DNA of 64,000 bases from Kordiimonas sp. (GCA_002700365.1 PADB01000012.1:496001-560000), one strand, 5' to 3'. Positions 1 to 9,755 are shown, numbered from the stretch's first letter. Notes: generated from the letters alone by a model not told the origin. Program-made: numbers and translations.

Positions 1-370
1 CCCTCTCCACGGCCGCATTGCAGCAGGCACACCCATTGAAGCCCTGGAACAAGTTGAAACCATTGATGTGCCGGCAAGCATGATTGGCAGCGGGCCTCAT
101 TATGCACTAACCGTCGATGGTGACTCTATGGTCGAAGCCGGCATTTTGGATGGTGATACTATTGTCATCCGTCAATGTAATACGGCCAACGATGGCACTA
201 TTATCGTTGCCTTGGTCGATGGCGAAGAAGCAACTCTTAAAACTCTTCGCCAGTCAGATGGACGTATCTTATTAGAACCGGCCAATCGTGACTACCAAAC
301 ACAAATTTACCGCCCTGAGCAGGTGCAAATCCAAGGGAGACTTGTTGGTCTGCTTCGCCAATATCACTAG
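1..370 (+). CDS. lexA: LexA repressor, C-terminal part (5' end outside window)
   Basis: LexA represses SOS genes and inactivates itself by cleavage when stimulated by RecA-ssDNA. The reading frame is open from base 2, and about 122 codons of the C-terminal S24 peptidase domain are present; the DNA-binding domain lies upstream of the window. The self-cleavage Ala-Gly bond is visible in the motif RIAAGTP (Ala at 23-25, Gly at 26-28). The catalytic serine is in GDSM (codon 125-127) and the catalytic lysine in EATLKTL (codon 239-241), so the fragment is enzymatically intact. The neighbour comEC is convergent, as in many Rhodospirillales-like genomes. The family assignment is secure; only the N-terminal part is unknown. 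Confidence 0.95.
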   Translation, partial: PLHGRIAAGTPIEALEQVETIDVPASMIGSGPHYALTVDGDSMVEAGILDGDTIVIRQCNTANDGTIIVALVDGEEATLKTLRQSDGRILLEPANRDYQTQIYRPEQVQIQGRLVGLLRQYH

Positions 371-426
371 CTTACTGGCAAAAACCCCACCTGAACATTT
401 TCGTTTCGCAGCCATAATACGAAATA

Positions 427-2538
427 TTAATAACGGTGATTAGCCCATGGCCAATCACCGCGGGTGTCCTTCACCGTTTTCCACTCTATATGGTATGGCC
501 CTTTGGGCGTGTGCGTTATCCATAAAGCATATGAGCCGTTTTGGCGAAAATCATTGAGACCCAAAACCAATTGCGGCTGCTGACACAATTCCTTTGGAAC
601 ATAGAAAGAGGCAATGACAACCGCTGTTTTTGCACAATCTTCCACCATGCCATCCATCTCTGACGTAAAAGCCACGGATACTCCTTTGACATTCATGATG
701 CAGCCCAGGTTATCGCAACGATAACCATTATTATGAACTAATTGCGCAGGCTCCTCTTGTCCCGCCTTACGCACCCAATCGCGTACTACTCTCTTCTGTC
801 GGGCCGCCTGCGGTGAAAATTCTAGGGCTCCTGTCCCATCTCGCACAGCATAAAGTGTTCCTTTTGTTCCTATCAGGATATCGCTTGCATGCTTTTTTGG
901 CAGTAGAGCTAACACTGTTAAAGCAACAACACACCCTAAATAGCGCGCTTTCCCTCGCCATAAACACAGCCATAAACCCGCAAAAATAATAATCAAAAAT
1001 GTTATGAAAGACGGACTTTCATAAACCCCGGTTGCCCCGGGAAGCCCCGCAACCCAACTTGCCGTACTTATAATGATCTCAATACCGAATTTCAGAATGG
1101 GTATAATTACCCCTTCCATCTGCAGGGGATATAACAAACACAACATAAGAAGGCATGGCATAACCCAAAACACCATGATGGGCATCGCAATCGCATTTGC
1201 CAATAAACCGTAATGTGCCAGAATGTTAAAGTGATACAGCGTGATGGGGGCCAGCGCCATTTCCGCGACAATTGTCGTACCTAAAACAGCCAGCACATAA
1301 AACGCAAGCTTATCCCCCCACCCCCGGCCAAGCCACCATGACTTCATCCGACGCTCAAATTGGCTATAGATTGCTATCAGGGCTGTCACTGCTGCAAATG
1401 ACATTTGAAAACTGACCGATAAGATGGACTCCGGCCAGATAAGCAGTATCACAGTAGCGGCAACTGCCACGAGCCTTAATGTCATTGCCCGACGATCCAG
1501 GACCACAGCGCATAGAACAATGCCTGCCATAATAAAAGCCCGAACCGTTGGCAAGGAGGCTCCACTGACTAACAAATATGCCAACCCACCAGCCATAGCC
1601 ACTATCGCAGCAACTTTTTTAATATGTAAAGTGAGAGCTAATGAAGGAAGTGCTGCCATCGCTGCCCTAGAGGCAAAAAATATTGCGCCAACCATAAGCC
1701 CCATATGCAAACCTGATATCGCTAATAAATGCGCCAACCCCGCATGACGTAAATCAGTCACCACATATTGTGGTATCTCACCCCGCAATCCTGTTAGCAA
1801 TGCCACCATAACAGTTCCGGCAGTAGAACCGCCCGCCTGTGCCAGTAATCGTGCTGATATATCTAATCGCCACTGATATAAACGCGGCCTAAAATTATGA
1901 TTTGGGGCGGATGCCATGATCTCTATAGGTGCTTTTGCATAGCCCACGCCCCCTACTCCAGAAAACCACAGCGCACGGGCATAGTCATATCCACCGGGCA
2001 TGGAAGGGGCGGGCAAGGAATGCAGCCCCGCTGCTAGTCTGACCTTGTCCCCTATCCGTAGTTCATCCCTTATCCACTGCGGGCGAACACGTATCCTCAG
2101 TGCCTCTAACCCGCTTTGATAAGTATCTCCTTTATGTGATGAAAACGCAGGAGATCGTATATACAAATGCTGCCCCCCATCTTCATAACGCACAATCTTT
2201 TCGACTATTCCATGAACAATCACATGGGGCATATCCCGGGCTAGAATAGGGGTTGCCAACACAGCAACCCGGATGTGAGCGGCTAAAGCCCCTAATATCA
2301 TCAACATTATTGCCAGCAACAGATAACCGCATGGCTGCGACCAAAGACGTCCCCGCAGCAGCCAACCTATTGCTGCACCCGCGAATAATAACACTGATAG
2401 TATGGCAAAAACATAAAGAGGCGGTCCCCCGCCGCTAAGGAAAAAGCAGCCAATACCCGCTGCGATAAAAACAGGAATCCATAAAACAAATGATGTACTG
2501 CTATCCGCAAAGAAAGCTCTGATTCTCGCGTAAGGCAT
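427..2538 (-). CDS. comEC: ComEC/Rec2-family competence membrane protein
   Basis: ComEC forms the inner-membrane channel for single-stranded DNA during natural transformation. The 703 aa protein starts with membrane segments and a DUF4131-like region, followed by the Competence domain (about residues 230-500, with the conserved stretch HLLAISGLHMGL) made of many hydrophobic helices. The C-terminal 150 residues sit where the metallo-beta-lactamase-like domain lies in long ComEC proteins, but no HxHxDH zinc motif is present, so this part looks degenerate or unrelated. The ATG at 2538 is preferred over the GTG just upstream. It is convergent with lexA and divergent from gltX. Whether the organism is transformable cannot be judged from this gene alone. 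Confidence 0.9.
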   Translation of the reverse strand: MPYARIRAFFADSSTSFVLWIPVFIAAGIGCFFLSGGGPPLYVFAILSVLLFAGAAIGWLLRGRLWSQPCGYLLLAIMLMILGALAAHIRVAVLATPILARDMPHVIVHGIVEKIVRYEDGGQHLYIRSPAFSSHKGDTYQSGLEALRIRVRPQWIRDELRIGDKVRLAAGLHSLPAPSMPGGYDYARALWFSGVGGVGYAKAPIEIMASAPNHNFRPRLYQWRLDISARLLAQAGGSTAGTVMVALLTGLRGEIPQYVVTDLRHAGLAHLLAISGLHMGLMVGAIFFASRAAMAALPSLALTLHIKKVAAIVAMAGGLAYLLVSGASLPTVRAFIMAGIVLCAVVLDRRAMTLRLVAVAATVILLIWPESILSVSFQMSFAAVTALIAIYSQFERRMKSWWLGRGWGDKLAFYVLAVLGTTIVAEMALAPITLYHFNILAHYGLLANAIAMPIMVFWVMPCLLMLCLLYPLQMEGVIIPILKFGIEIIISTASWVAGLPGATGVYESPSFITFLIIIFAGLWLCLWRGKARYLGCVVALTVLALLPKKHASDILIGTKGTLYAVRDGTGALEFSPQAARQKRVVRDWVRKAGQEEPAQLVHNNGYRCDNLGCIMNVKGVSVAFTSEMDGMVEDCAKTAVVIASFYVPKELCQQPQLVLGLNDFRQNGSYALWITHTPKGPYHIEWKTVKDTRGDWPWANHRY

Positions 2539-2652
2539 CACACTTTCAGTTCTTACTCTGCATTTTGTATAAAACCCCCATAAACAGACATAACCTTATC
2601 CGTTGATACTCTATCATAATACCGAAACAAATCAGTTGAACAGCGTTAAGAA

Positions 2653-2681
2653 TTGACAGCCGCCCCCCCAGTTTCTATGTT
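2653..2681 (+). promoter_or_regulatory. Candidate sigma-70-type promoter of gltX
   Basis: TTGACA at 2653-2658 and TATGTT at 2676-2681 are separated by 17 bp, inside the 190 bp divergent comEC/gltX gap. The -35 box is a perfect match and the -10 box matches 4 of 6. Transcription would start about 40 bp before the gltX ATG. Confidence 0.5.
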
Positions 2682-2729
2682 GCAGTGCAAGCAACAAAGT
2701 AAAAAATAATAAAAGGCAACGCGATAAGC

Positions 2730-4151
2730 ATGACCCCAGTGCCCACAAAAATGATTACACGTTTCGCACCGTCTCCTACGGGTTTTCTGCATATTGGGGG
2801 CGCGCGCACTGCACTTTTCAATTGGCTTCTGGCCCGTCATTTTGGTGGTCAATTTCTATTACGCATAGAAGATACTGATCGCAAAAGGTCAACGCAGGAA
2901 GCTGTGGATGCCATATTAGAAGGTATGTCGTGGCTAGGTTTGGACCACGATGGGGACATCGTCTACCAATATAGCCGCCGCGAACGCCATGTAGAAATAG
3001 CTGAACAGCTTTTGGCAATGGGCCACGCCTACTATTGTTATTGTACACCGGAAGAGCTAACGGAAATGCGTGAAACCGCACGCGCAGAGGGACGACCGAT
3101 CCGTTACGATGGGCGTTGGCGGGACCGTTCCCCAGCCGACGCGCCCCCCAATACACCTCCCGTTATACGTTTCAAGTCACCACGTGATGGAGAAACCCTT
3201 ATTACCGATCTGGTTCAGGGGGATGTTCGTGTTAACAACAATGAATTGGATGACATGGTACTGCTGCGGGCCGACGGCAGCCCGACTTACATGTTATCTG
3301 TTGTTGTCGATGACCATGATATGGGCATAACCCACATTGTTCGTGGCGACGATCATCTCACAAACGCCTTCCGGCAAAAGCAGATATTCATCGCTCTGGG
3401 CTGGGATATTCCCGAATATGCCCATATTCCTTTGATTCATGGCAGTGACGGCGCAAAACTATCCAAAAGACATGGTGCACTTGGTGTGGACGCCTATCGT
3501 GATATGGGCTACCTCCCCGAAACACTCCGTAATTACCTGCTAAGGCTCGGCTGGGCCCATGGCGATGACGAAGTTATTACCAAAGAACAAGCAATTGAAT
3601 GGTTTTCAGTTGAAGGAATTGGCAAATCACCATCACGCTTTGATATGGCCAAACTGGACCATCTTAACGGGCTTTACATGCGTGACATTGCCAGCAATCA
3701 CAGATTGTTGGATGTTATGCTCCCAAAAATTGAAGCTATTGTTGGCCATAATCTGTCCGCCGCGGATAAAGAATTAATCATAAAAGCAATTGATGGCTTG
3801 AAACTCAGGGCCAAAAACATCAATGAACTTGCACAAAGTGCCGCATTTTATGTCGCGAAACGCCCTCTTGTGATGAATGAGAAAGCGCTAAACCTACTAG
3901 ATAAAGAAGACTCCCGCCTAAATCTCGCAACCTTATTGCCTGTATTGGAACGTCAGGCTGATTGGCAGGAAGGTGCTATAGAGGCTGCTGTTAAAGATTT
4001 TGTAGAAAAAGAGGCACTTAAACTGGGTAAAGTTGCCCAGCCTCTCCGTGCTGCACTTACAGGGTCGAATTCATCGCCGGGAATCTTTGAAGTCCTTGAA
4101 TTACTTGGCAAGGAAGAGAGCATCGCCAGAATTAAGGACCAATTATTGTAA
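2730..4151 (+). CDS. gltX: Glutamyl-tRNA synthetase
   Basis: This class I aminoacyl-tRNA synthetase charges tRNA-Glu (and possibly tRNA-Gln, if the organism uses the amidotransferase route). The 473 aa length is normal. The Rossmann-fold signature HIGG is at residues 21-24 in [13 protein letters not shown], and the KMSKS-type loop is KLSKR at 243-247. The C-terminal anticodon-binding helical domain is complete. The ATG at 2730 is used, but the ATG at 2751 (MITRFAPSP) is closer to the usual start of the family and is an alternative. It lies upstream of gltA in the same direction with a 152 bp gap, so gltA probably has its own promoter. Many alphaproteobacteria carry a second GltX copy; this one cannot be classified as discriminating or not by eye. 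Confidence 0.97.
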   Translation: MTPVPTKMITRFAPSPTGFLHIGGARTALFNWLLARHFGGQFLLRIEDTDRKRSTQEAVDAILEGMSWLGLDHDGDIVYQYSRRERHVEIAEQLLAMGHAYYCYCTPEELTEMRETARAEGRPIRYDGRWRDRSPADAPPNTPPVIRFKSPRDGETLITDLVQGDVRVNNNELDDMVLLRADGSPTYMLSVVVDDHDMGITHIVRGDDHLTNAFRQKQIFIALGWDIPEYAHIPLIHGSDGAKLSKRHGALGVDAYRDMGYLPETLRNYLLRLGWAHGDDEVITKEQAIEWFSVEGIGKSPSRFDMAKLDHLNGLYMRDIASNHRLLDVMLPKIEAIVGHNLSAADKELIIKAIDGLKLRAKNINELAQSAAFYVAKRPLVMNEKALNLLDKEDSRLNLATLLPVLERQADWQEGAIEAAVKDFVEKEALKLGKVAQPLRAALTGSNSSPGIFEVLELLGKEESIARIKDQLL

Positions 4152-4186
4152 TTTTGAATTATTTTAAACAGTAGCCAAATTATCAA

Positions 4187-4216
4187 TTGCCTGAACAGGA
4201 CAACAGGCCTTATAAA
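4187..4216 (+). promoter_or_regulatory. Possible promoter of gltA
   Basis: TTGCCT (4187-4192) and TATAAA (4211-4216) are 18 bp apart in the gltX-gltA gap. The match to consensus is moderate. It would give a leader of about 80 nt before gltA. Confidence 0.35.
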
Positions 4217-4303
4217 GTAGCCAACGTAAACAGACTTCGGCAGATAAACAAAAAAGCCATACGGCATAGAAAACTGCCCTAAGCGTAGAAAGGATGCGGA
4301 TTC

Positions 4304-5617
4304 ATGACAACGACTGGAAAGACGACCTCCTCGGATGTTGCAAAACTTACCATAGGAGACAAAACAGCCGAATTTCCCATCTACAAAGGAGTCGCTGGCG
4401 AAGATGTTATAGACGTCCGTACATTATACAAAGAAACCGGGATGTTCACCTATGATCCTGGCTTCACTTCTACAGCAAGCTGTGATTCAGATATTACATA
4501 TATTGACGGTGAAAAAGGTATTCTCCTTCACCGTGGCTATCCTATTGAACAACTCGCAGAAAAAAGTGACTTTATGGAAGTCTCCTATTTGTTGCTTCAC
4601 GGCCATTTGCCTAATGCCGCTGAAAAAGACAAATTTGTACGCGACATCACATACCACACTATGTTGCATGAGCAACTCAACCGCTTTTTCTCCGGTTTCC
4701 GTCGTGATGCACACCCGATGGCCATTATGGTCGGCGTCATGGGGGCGATGTCCGCCTTCTATCATGACAGCACAGACGTCACCGACCCGCAACAGCGTAA
4801 GGTTGCCTCTTATCGCATGATTGCGAAGATCCCAACGATCGCCGCAATGGCCTATAAATACTCTGTCGGTCAGCCCTTCGTTTATCCGCGAAATGACCTC
4901 AGCTACGCGGAAAACTTCTTGTATATGACGTTTGGTGTGCCGCAGTGCGAAGAATGGGTTAACAACCCGATTATCGCTGATGCAATGGATAAAATATTTA
5001 TCCTCCATGCAGACCACGAACAAAATGCGTCAACCTCTACTGTACGCCTTGCCGGTTCATCTGGCGCCAACCCTTTTGCATGTATTGCTGCTGGTATTGC
5101 CTGTCTTTGGGGGCCTGCCCATGGTGGTGCCAATGAAGCTTGCCTGAATATGCTGCAAGAAATTGGAAGCACAGAGAACATTCAGGAATATATCGCCAAA
5201 GCAAAAGACCCGAATGACCCGTTCCGTCTCATGGGCTTTGGTCACCGTGTGTATAAAAACTTTGACCCACGGGCTACCGTCATGCGCAAAACAGCACATG
5301 ATGTTCTTGCTGAACTAGGCATCACCAACGATCCTCTACTTAACGTAGCAATGGAACTGGAAAAAATCGCACTGGAAGATGAATACTTCATCTCCAAGAA
5401 GCTTTATCCCAATGTGGACTTCTATTCTGGCATTATTTTAAAAGCTATTGGCTTCCCAACAGAAATGTTCACTGTTCTGTTCGCTCTTGCGCGTACTGTA
5501 GGCTGGATCGCACAGTGGAACGAAATGATTAGCGACCCATCGCAACGCATTGGTCGCCCTCGTCAGCTATATACCGGTAATGCAAAGCGCGACTTTATAC
5601 CCCTAGAAGATCGCTAG
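4304..5617 (+). CDS. gltA: Citrate synthase (type II)
   Basis: Condenses acetyl-CoA and oxaloacetate in the TCA cycle. The 437 aa protein aligns end to end by eye with hexameric Gram-negative citrate synthases. The catalytic residues are His273 ([10 protein letters not shown]), His314 ([13 protein letters not shown]) and Asp372 (NVDFYSG). A good ribosome-binding site (AGAAAGGATG) lies about 10 bp before the ATG. The gene ends in a strong terminator shared with convergent gloA. In related genomes lpxB-lpxI-lpxA follow next to gltA on the opposite strand; here gloA and fabZ follow instead. Confidence 0.98.
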   Translation: MTTTGKTTSSDVAKLTIGDKTAEFPIYKGVAGEDVIDVRTLYKETGMFTYDPGFTSTASCDSDITYIDGEKGILLHRGYPIEQLAEKSDFMEVSYLLLHGHLPNAAEKDKFVRDITYHTMLHEQLNRFFSGFRRDAHPMAIMVGVMGAMSAFYHDSTDVTDPQQRKVASYRMIAKIPTIAAMAYKYSVGQPFVYPRNDLSYAENFLYMTFGVPQCEEWVNNPIIADAMDKIFILHADHEQNASTSTVRLAGSSGANPFACIAAGIACLWGPAHGGANEACLNMLQEIGSTENIQEYIAKAKDPNDPFRLMGFGHRVYKNFDPRATVMRKTAHDVLAELGITNDPLLNVAMELEKIALEDEYFISKKLYPNVDFYSGIILKAIGFPTEMFTVLFALARTVGWIAQWNEMISDPSQRIGRPRQLYTGNAKRDFIPLEDR

Positions 5618-5642
5618 AACACAGATAGACATACTAAAATTA

Positions 5643-5674
5643 AAAAGCCCGGCAATATAGAATGCCGGGCTTTT
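5643..5674. terminator. Bidirectional intrinsic terminator between gltA and gloA
   Basis: A perfect 12 bp stem (AAAAGCCCGGCA at 5643-5654 and its complement at 5663-5674) encloses an 8 nt loop. It has T runs on the plus strand and A runs ahead, so it can serve gltA and the convergent gloA. Confidence 0.92.
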
Positions 5675-5708
5675 ATTTTATTACCTATTCTTGCAGACTT
5701 TGAAATAT

Positions 5709-6110
5709 CTAGCGACGCTCAATTAACTCGATAGCATAGCCATCTGGATCACGGACAAAAGCAATCACGGTCTGACCATGCTTCATTGGCCCCGGCTCGC
5801 GTGTGATCTCCACGCCGTCCGCCTTCAACTCTTCACATATATTATAAATATCATGCACCCCTAATGCGATATGACCATAACCATTACCCAGCTCATAATC
5901 TTCTGTCTGGTCCCAATTGTATGTTAATTCGATCACGGTATTGTTTTCCTCTGCACCATAACCGATAAACGCCAGCGTAAATTTCCCTCCCGGGTAATCT
6001 TTCTGGCGCAATAGTTTCATCCCCAGCTTATTGCAATAAAAGTCCAGTGATCTTTGTAAATCGCGCACACGTAACATCGTGTGCAAAAAACGAAATTTTT
6101 CATCGGGCAT
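5709..6110 (-). CDS. gloA: Glyoxalase I (lactoylglutathione lyase)
   Basis: Converts the hemithioacetal of methylglyoxal and glutathione to S-lactoylglutathione, detoxifying methylglyoxal. The 133 aa sequence is very close in pattern to Escherichia coli GloA ([45 protein letters not shown]). The four metal ligands are expected at His10, Glu61, His80 and Glu128, and all are present. It stands alone between two terminators: the fabZ terminator upstream and the gltA/gloA terminator downstream. It occupies the place where lpxB or lpxI is found in relatives. Confidence 0.95.
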   Translation of the reverse strand: MPDEKFRFLHTMLRVRDLQRSLDFYCNKLGMKLLRQKDYPGGKFTLAFIGYGAEENNTVIELTYNWDQTEDYELGNGYGHIALGVHDIYNICEELKADGVEITREPGPMKHGQTVIAFVRDPDGYAIELIERR

Positions 6111-6130
6111 CTATTTTCCCTTCATCAAAA

Positions 6131-6154
6131 AAAGCCGTTACGAAGAACGGCTTT
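6131..6154 (-). terminator. Intrinsic terminator after fabZ
   Basis: The 9 bp stem AAAGCCGTT (6131-6139) / AACGGCTTT (6146-6154) has a 6 nt loop and is followed on the minus strand by an uninterrupted T run. It ends fabZ transcription before gloA. Confidence 0.88.
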
Positions 6155-6185
6155 CTATCACTATCACAGATGTAAATAGCTGCTA

Positions 6186-6647
6186 TCATACTGCTATCAT
6201 TGCTGAAAACGTAGCCTCTGTTGCGACCGCGCCATCGACCCGGCCTTCTCCTTTGAAACGCCAGACATTACCGCGTTGACGTTCTTTGGTGACATGCAAT
6301 TCTAATTGGTGTCCCGGCTCAACGGGTTTACGAAAGCGCACCCCGTCTACAGACATAAAGTAAACCAACTTACCTTCTGCTTCTTCACCTAAGGTATGCA
6401 CAACTAAAGTTGCCGCTGCCTGTGCCATCGCTTCTACGATCAACACACCAGGCATAATGGGACGTTCAGGAAAATGCCCTTGAAAGAAAGGCTCGTTAAT
6501 AGTGACATTTTTAATGCCAACGGCTGATTCCCCAGGAACAATATCAACCAGGCGATCTATCAATAACATTGGATAACGGTGCGGAATTAATTCCATAATT
6601 CGCATCACATCTAATGTATCAAGATCAGTTTTCACTTCCTCTGTCAT
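6186..6647 (-). CDS. fabZ: 3-hydroxyacyl-ACP dehydratase FabZ
   Basis: Dehydrates 3-hydroxyacyl-ACP in fatty-acid elongation. The 153 aa protein has the hot-dog fold pattern IPHRYPMLLIDR, then FFQGHFPERPIMPG with catalytic His58 and VEAMAQAAA with catalytic Glu72. In most Gram-negative bacteria fabZ lies between lpxD and lpxA, because 3-hydroxyacyl-ACP is shared by fatty-acid and lipid A synthesis. Here neither lpx gene is present. Upstream are a hairpin and the skp terminator, and downstream its own terminator, so the gene appears to be a single transcription unit. Confidence 0.97.
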   Translation of the reverse strand: MTEEVKTDLDTLDVMRIMELIPHRYPMLLIDRLVDIVPGESAVGIKNVTINEPFFQGHFPERPIMPGVLIVEAMAQAAATLVVHTLGEEAEGKLVYFMSVDGVRFRKPVEPGHQLELHVTKERQRGNVWRFKGEGRVDGAVATEATFSAMIAV

Positions 6648-6668
6648 AAACTTTACCGCCTCTTATTT

Positions 6669-6699
6669 TCATAAGCCTTCCTCTCACAGGGGCTTATGA
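6669..6699 (-). promoter_or_regulatory. Hairpin/dyad in the fabZ leader
   Basis: A perfect 9 bp inverted repeat, TCATAAGCC (6669-6677) and GGCTTATGA (6691-6699), with a 13 nt spacer, ends 21 bp before the fabZ start. There is no T run after it on the minus strand, so it is more likely an operator or 5' UTR structure than a terminator. Confidence 0.45.
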
Positions 6700-6752
6700 G
6701 CATTTCCAAGCTTATCTTCTAACTAAATAACAGGAAAACAAAAGAATACCAA

Positions 6753-6785
6753 GGCCATAACCCCAAAGTTTCTGGGATTATGGCC
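6753..6785 (-). terminator. Terminator-like inverted repeat after skp
   Basis: A 13 bp stem (6753-6765 with 6773-6785) with one G-T wobble and a 7 nt loop lies about 50 bp downstream of the skp stop. It is followed on the minus strand by a T-rich but interrupted stretch. It probably ends the long pyrH-to-skp transcript and separates it from fabZ. Confidence 0.7.
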
Positions 6786-6837
6786 AAATAATCACTGCGC
6801 TTCTTCTGTTATCCAAAGTCAAAGGTCCAGAAAACGC

Positions 6838-7395
6838 TTATTCAATAACTTCTACTTTAACCGTTGGCAAAACCTGGTCTAGCTGCTCGATAACCTCTGT
6901 CGTCACGTCTAAGCCAGGGGCCTGCTCAATCACCAGGCTTTTATCCATAATCAACGTGGCTTTATGTTTTGCCAGAATTTTTTGATAAATAGGCTTCAAA
7001 GCACGTTGTAATTCAGCACTCGCTTTACGTAAGGCAACTTCCAGTCGACTGTTTTTTTCCTGAATTTCCCGCTGTACCGCCATAACCTTTTGACGCCATG
7101 CTTGCTCCTGCGCCTTAAACGCATTTGGTTCCATCACAGGACGCTTTGTCTGCAGGTCCTGTTCTTCCTGACGTAGGCTTTCCTCTTTTTTTGTCACCTG
7201 CGCTTGGAATTCCTGACGAATAGCATCCAGTTGCCGGGTGATATCTTTACCCGCGGCTGAATCACGCCGGATTTTTTGTGTATCAATTGTGGCAATAACT
7301 GCACTTGGGAGAGCCTGAGCTTCGGCAGAATATAATGTTGTCACGGCCATAACCATGGCCATTAAAGCTATAATTTTTTTCATCTTACGTTCCAT
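6838..7395 (-). CDS. skp: Periplasmic chaperone Skp/OmpH family
   Basis: Skp holds unfolded outer-membrane proteins in the periplasm and delivers them to the BAM complex. The 185 aa protein has a signal peptide (MKKIIALMAMVMAV, likely cleaved near residue 27) followed by long charged helices (about residues 45-150) that would form the tentacle coiled coils. Its start overlaps the bamA stop by one base (TAATG), showing translational coupling. An ATG at 7383 with the same signal peptide and a nearby GGAACG is an alternative start. In relatives lpxD follows directly; here a terminator follows. Confidence 0.9.
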   Translation of the reverse strand: MERKMKKIIALMAMVMAVTTLYSAEAQALPSAVIATIDTQKIRRDSAAGKDITRQLDAIRQEFQAQVTKKEESLRQEEQDLQTKRPVMEPNAFKAQEQAWRQKVMAVQREIQEKNSRLEVALRKASAELQRALKPIYQKILAKHKATLIMDKSLVIEQAPGLDVTTEVIEQLDQVLPTVKVEVIE

Positions 7396-9755
7396 TAAAA
7401 TCTTGTTCCGATGTTAAATTGGAAGAATTCAGTTTCATCCGTATCTTGTTTTTTAAGTGCCTTTGCAAAATCAAGGCGGAATGGCCCAAATGGCGAACTC
7501 CATGAAATTCCCACACCCACAGATACACGTGGCGATGCTGTATCTCCGCGGATGACATGCGTCACGGCAGGATTAAAGTCATCCGGTAAGGAATCTGGTT
7601 CATCAAGGGTGAATAATGCCCCCACATCAACATAGGTACTCACCTCAATACCCAGCTCTTTCGCCCCGGAACCTAACGGCACAAATAACTCAGCACCACC
7701 TTTGTAATAACTATTGCCCCCTAAGGATTCCAGAGGATCATCTGCCAAGGCCAGACTGGTATTACGGTCCTTCGGACCAACGCCAGCCTGACTAAAGCCA
7801 CGCATACGCGGGCCACCCAGGAAAAAGCGATCATTAATACGAATATCTTTGCCAATCCCCAGAAGATGACCGCCTTGCGCATTAAAATTCAATACCCATT
7901 CACCAAAAACAGGGATATAGAAATCATATGTCAGGCTGTTGCGTAAATAACTTACATTACCGCCTACACCTGCAAAATCCTGATTGAAAACAATACGTTG
8001 TCCCGAAGATGGTCTCTGGCGATTATCTAACTGATCGAACACCAGGCCATAGCCAACGGAAGAGGTGGTAAAGCGGCCCTCTGAATCATTAAGATAAGGG
8101 CTTGTGCGTTGAAAGGCACTTTCCACCTTATCACGCCGCAAATTATAGCGCAGGCTCATCACAACATATTCTGTGACCGGGAACGCTCCTCGAACACCGA
8201 AGCCATATGATTCCTGCTTGTAACCGCTTTCTTCATATTCTGTCTCACGGGCATATAAATCAATACCCGCAACAACTGGCTTATCCATGAAATACGGCTC
8301 TGTAAAACCAAGGTCGACTTCAGTACGCTCGCTGGACAATCTAAAGCCCAATCTTAAATCCTGGCCGCGTCCCAATAAATTACGTTCACGAATGCTGAAA
8401 TCAAATAAGAAGTTTTCATTACTGGAAAAACCTGCGCCTACAGACAATTCACCCGTTGATTGTTCTTCAACAGTGACATTAATGACAGTCTTATCATCAG
8501 AAGAACCCTCAACCTGCTCCAGTTCTGCCTCTTTAAAGAAGCCGAGTGCTTTTACACGTTGGCGTGAGCGGCGCATGTGTGCTGTATTAAAAGCATCACC
8601 TTCAACCAGTCTCATCTCCCGCCGGATAACCTCGTCCAATGTTCTTACATTGCCCTGAATATCGATGCGTTCAACATAGACGCGCGGGGCCTTATCAATA
8701 ATATAGGTTAGGTTAACAAGCCGCTCTTTACGGTCGCGACGCACACGTGGGCGAATATCAACGAAGGCATACCCTTTTAAGCCCGCCACATCGGTTAAAC
8801 GTTCAACCGTGTTGTCTATCATCTTTGCATTGTATTTCTTGCCAGTCTTTGTCGTCACCTTATCCATTAGCTCATCTGCTTTCAGGTCACGTATCTGGCT
8901 TTCAATCTGGACCTCACCAAACTTATAAAGCTCACCTTCTTCCACACTAATATTGATGAAGAAATGCTTCTTATCCGGTGACAATTCCGCAACGGCAGAG
9001 GTAATACGAAAATCTGCATATCCGCGTTCACGATAAAATTCGCGCAACAACTGCTTATCGTAGGCTAACCGGTCTGGATCATAGGTATCTTCTGAGGTAA
9101 AAAACCGCCACCAGCGAGATTCGCGCGTTGCAACAACACTCCGCAAATCACCATCGCTAAACTTACGGTTACCGATGAAATTAATCATACTAACTTTGGT
9201 TTTCGGGCCTTCTCCAATTTCAAAAACCAAATTCACCCGGTTTTGTGGCAACTGGATAACCTTAGGCTCTACGGTTGCTGAAAAACGCCCGGCGCGGCGA
9301 TAAATTTCGATAATTCGTTGTGAATCGGCCCGTACTTTGGCCCGCGTATACACAATACGCGGCCGCAATTGTATCTCTTCATATAATTTCTCATCATCTT
9401 TGAATTTATTTCCTTCAAAGACAATGCGATTGATAATCGGGTTTTCTACAACCTGCACCACCAAAATCGTACCATCACGCCCGATACGAACATCAGCAAA
9501 AAGACCCGTAGAAAAAAGCCGCTTCAATGAGGCATCGACTTTCTCTTCAGAGAAAGCATCGCCCTCGGCGACCAATAAATATGACCGGATTGTGTCTGCC
9601 TCAATTCGCTGATTGCCGATCACACGAATGTTACTGATTGGCGCAGTGAAAACCGCACTTTGGGCCCATGAGGGAGCGACATGCGTAAGGGGAACTGCGG
9701 CAACTGCCAAAAAGCTACAAAAAATTAATTTTAGAAAATTCTGCCTCAGGAGCAT
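7395..9755 (-). CDS. bamA: Outer membrane protein assembly factor BamA
   Basis: Core Omp85 component of the BAM complex that inserts beta-barrel proteins. The 786 aa protein has a signal peptide ending near PSWAQS, POTRA repeats over about residues 35-420, and a C-terminal Omp85 barrel with the conserved loop-6 motif PRMRGF; it ends in aromatic Phe (FNIGTRF), as outer-membrane barrels do. The ATG at 9755 is preferred to the TTG two codons upstream. It lies 42 bp after rseP and is coupled to skp. Presence of an intact bamA shows that an outer membrane exists even though the neighbouring lipid A genes are absent. Confidence 0.97.
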   Translation of the reverse strand: MLLRQNFLKLIFCSFLAVAAVPLTHVAPSWAQSAVFTAPISNIRVIGNQRIEADTIRSYLLVAEGDAFSEEKVDASLKRLFSTGLFADVRIGRDGTILVVQVVENPIINRIVFEGNKFKDDEKLYEEIQLRPRIVYTRAKVRADSQRIIEIYRRAGRFSATVEPKVIQLPQNRVNLVFEIGEGPKTKVSMINFIGNRKFSDGDLRSVVATRESRWWRFFTSEDTYDPDRLAYDKQLLREFYRERGYADFRITSAVAELSPDKKHFFINISVEEGELYKFGEVQIESQIRDLKADELMDKVTTKTGKKYNAKMIDNTVERLTDVAGLKGYAFVDIRPRVRRDRKERLVNLTYIIDKAPRVYVERIDIQGNVRTLDEVIRREMRLVEGDAFNTAHMRRSRQRVKALGFFKEAELEQVEGSSDDKTVINVTVEEQSTGELSVGAGFSSNENFLFDFSIRERNLLGRGQDLRLGFRLSSERTEVDLGFTEPYFMDKPVVAGIDLYARETEYEESGYKQESYGFGVRGAFPVTEYVVMSLRYNLRRDKVESAFQRTSPYLNDSEGRFTTSSVGYGLVFDQLDNRQRPSSGQRIVFNQDFAGVGGNVSYLRNSLTYDFYIPVFGEWVLNFNAQGGHLLGIGKDIRINDRFFLGGPRMRGFSQAGVGPKDRNTSLALADDPLESLGGNSYYKGGAELFVPLGSGAKELGIEVSTYVDVGALFTLDEPDSLPDDFNPAVTHVIRGDTASPRVSVGVGISWSSPFGPFRLDFAKALKKQDTDETEFFQFNIGTRF

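Noticed and set aside
4487-5023. A 178-codon minus-strand frame opposite gltA
   Set aside because: Fully inside citrate synthase on the other strand with no independent support.
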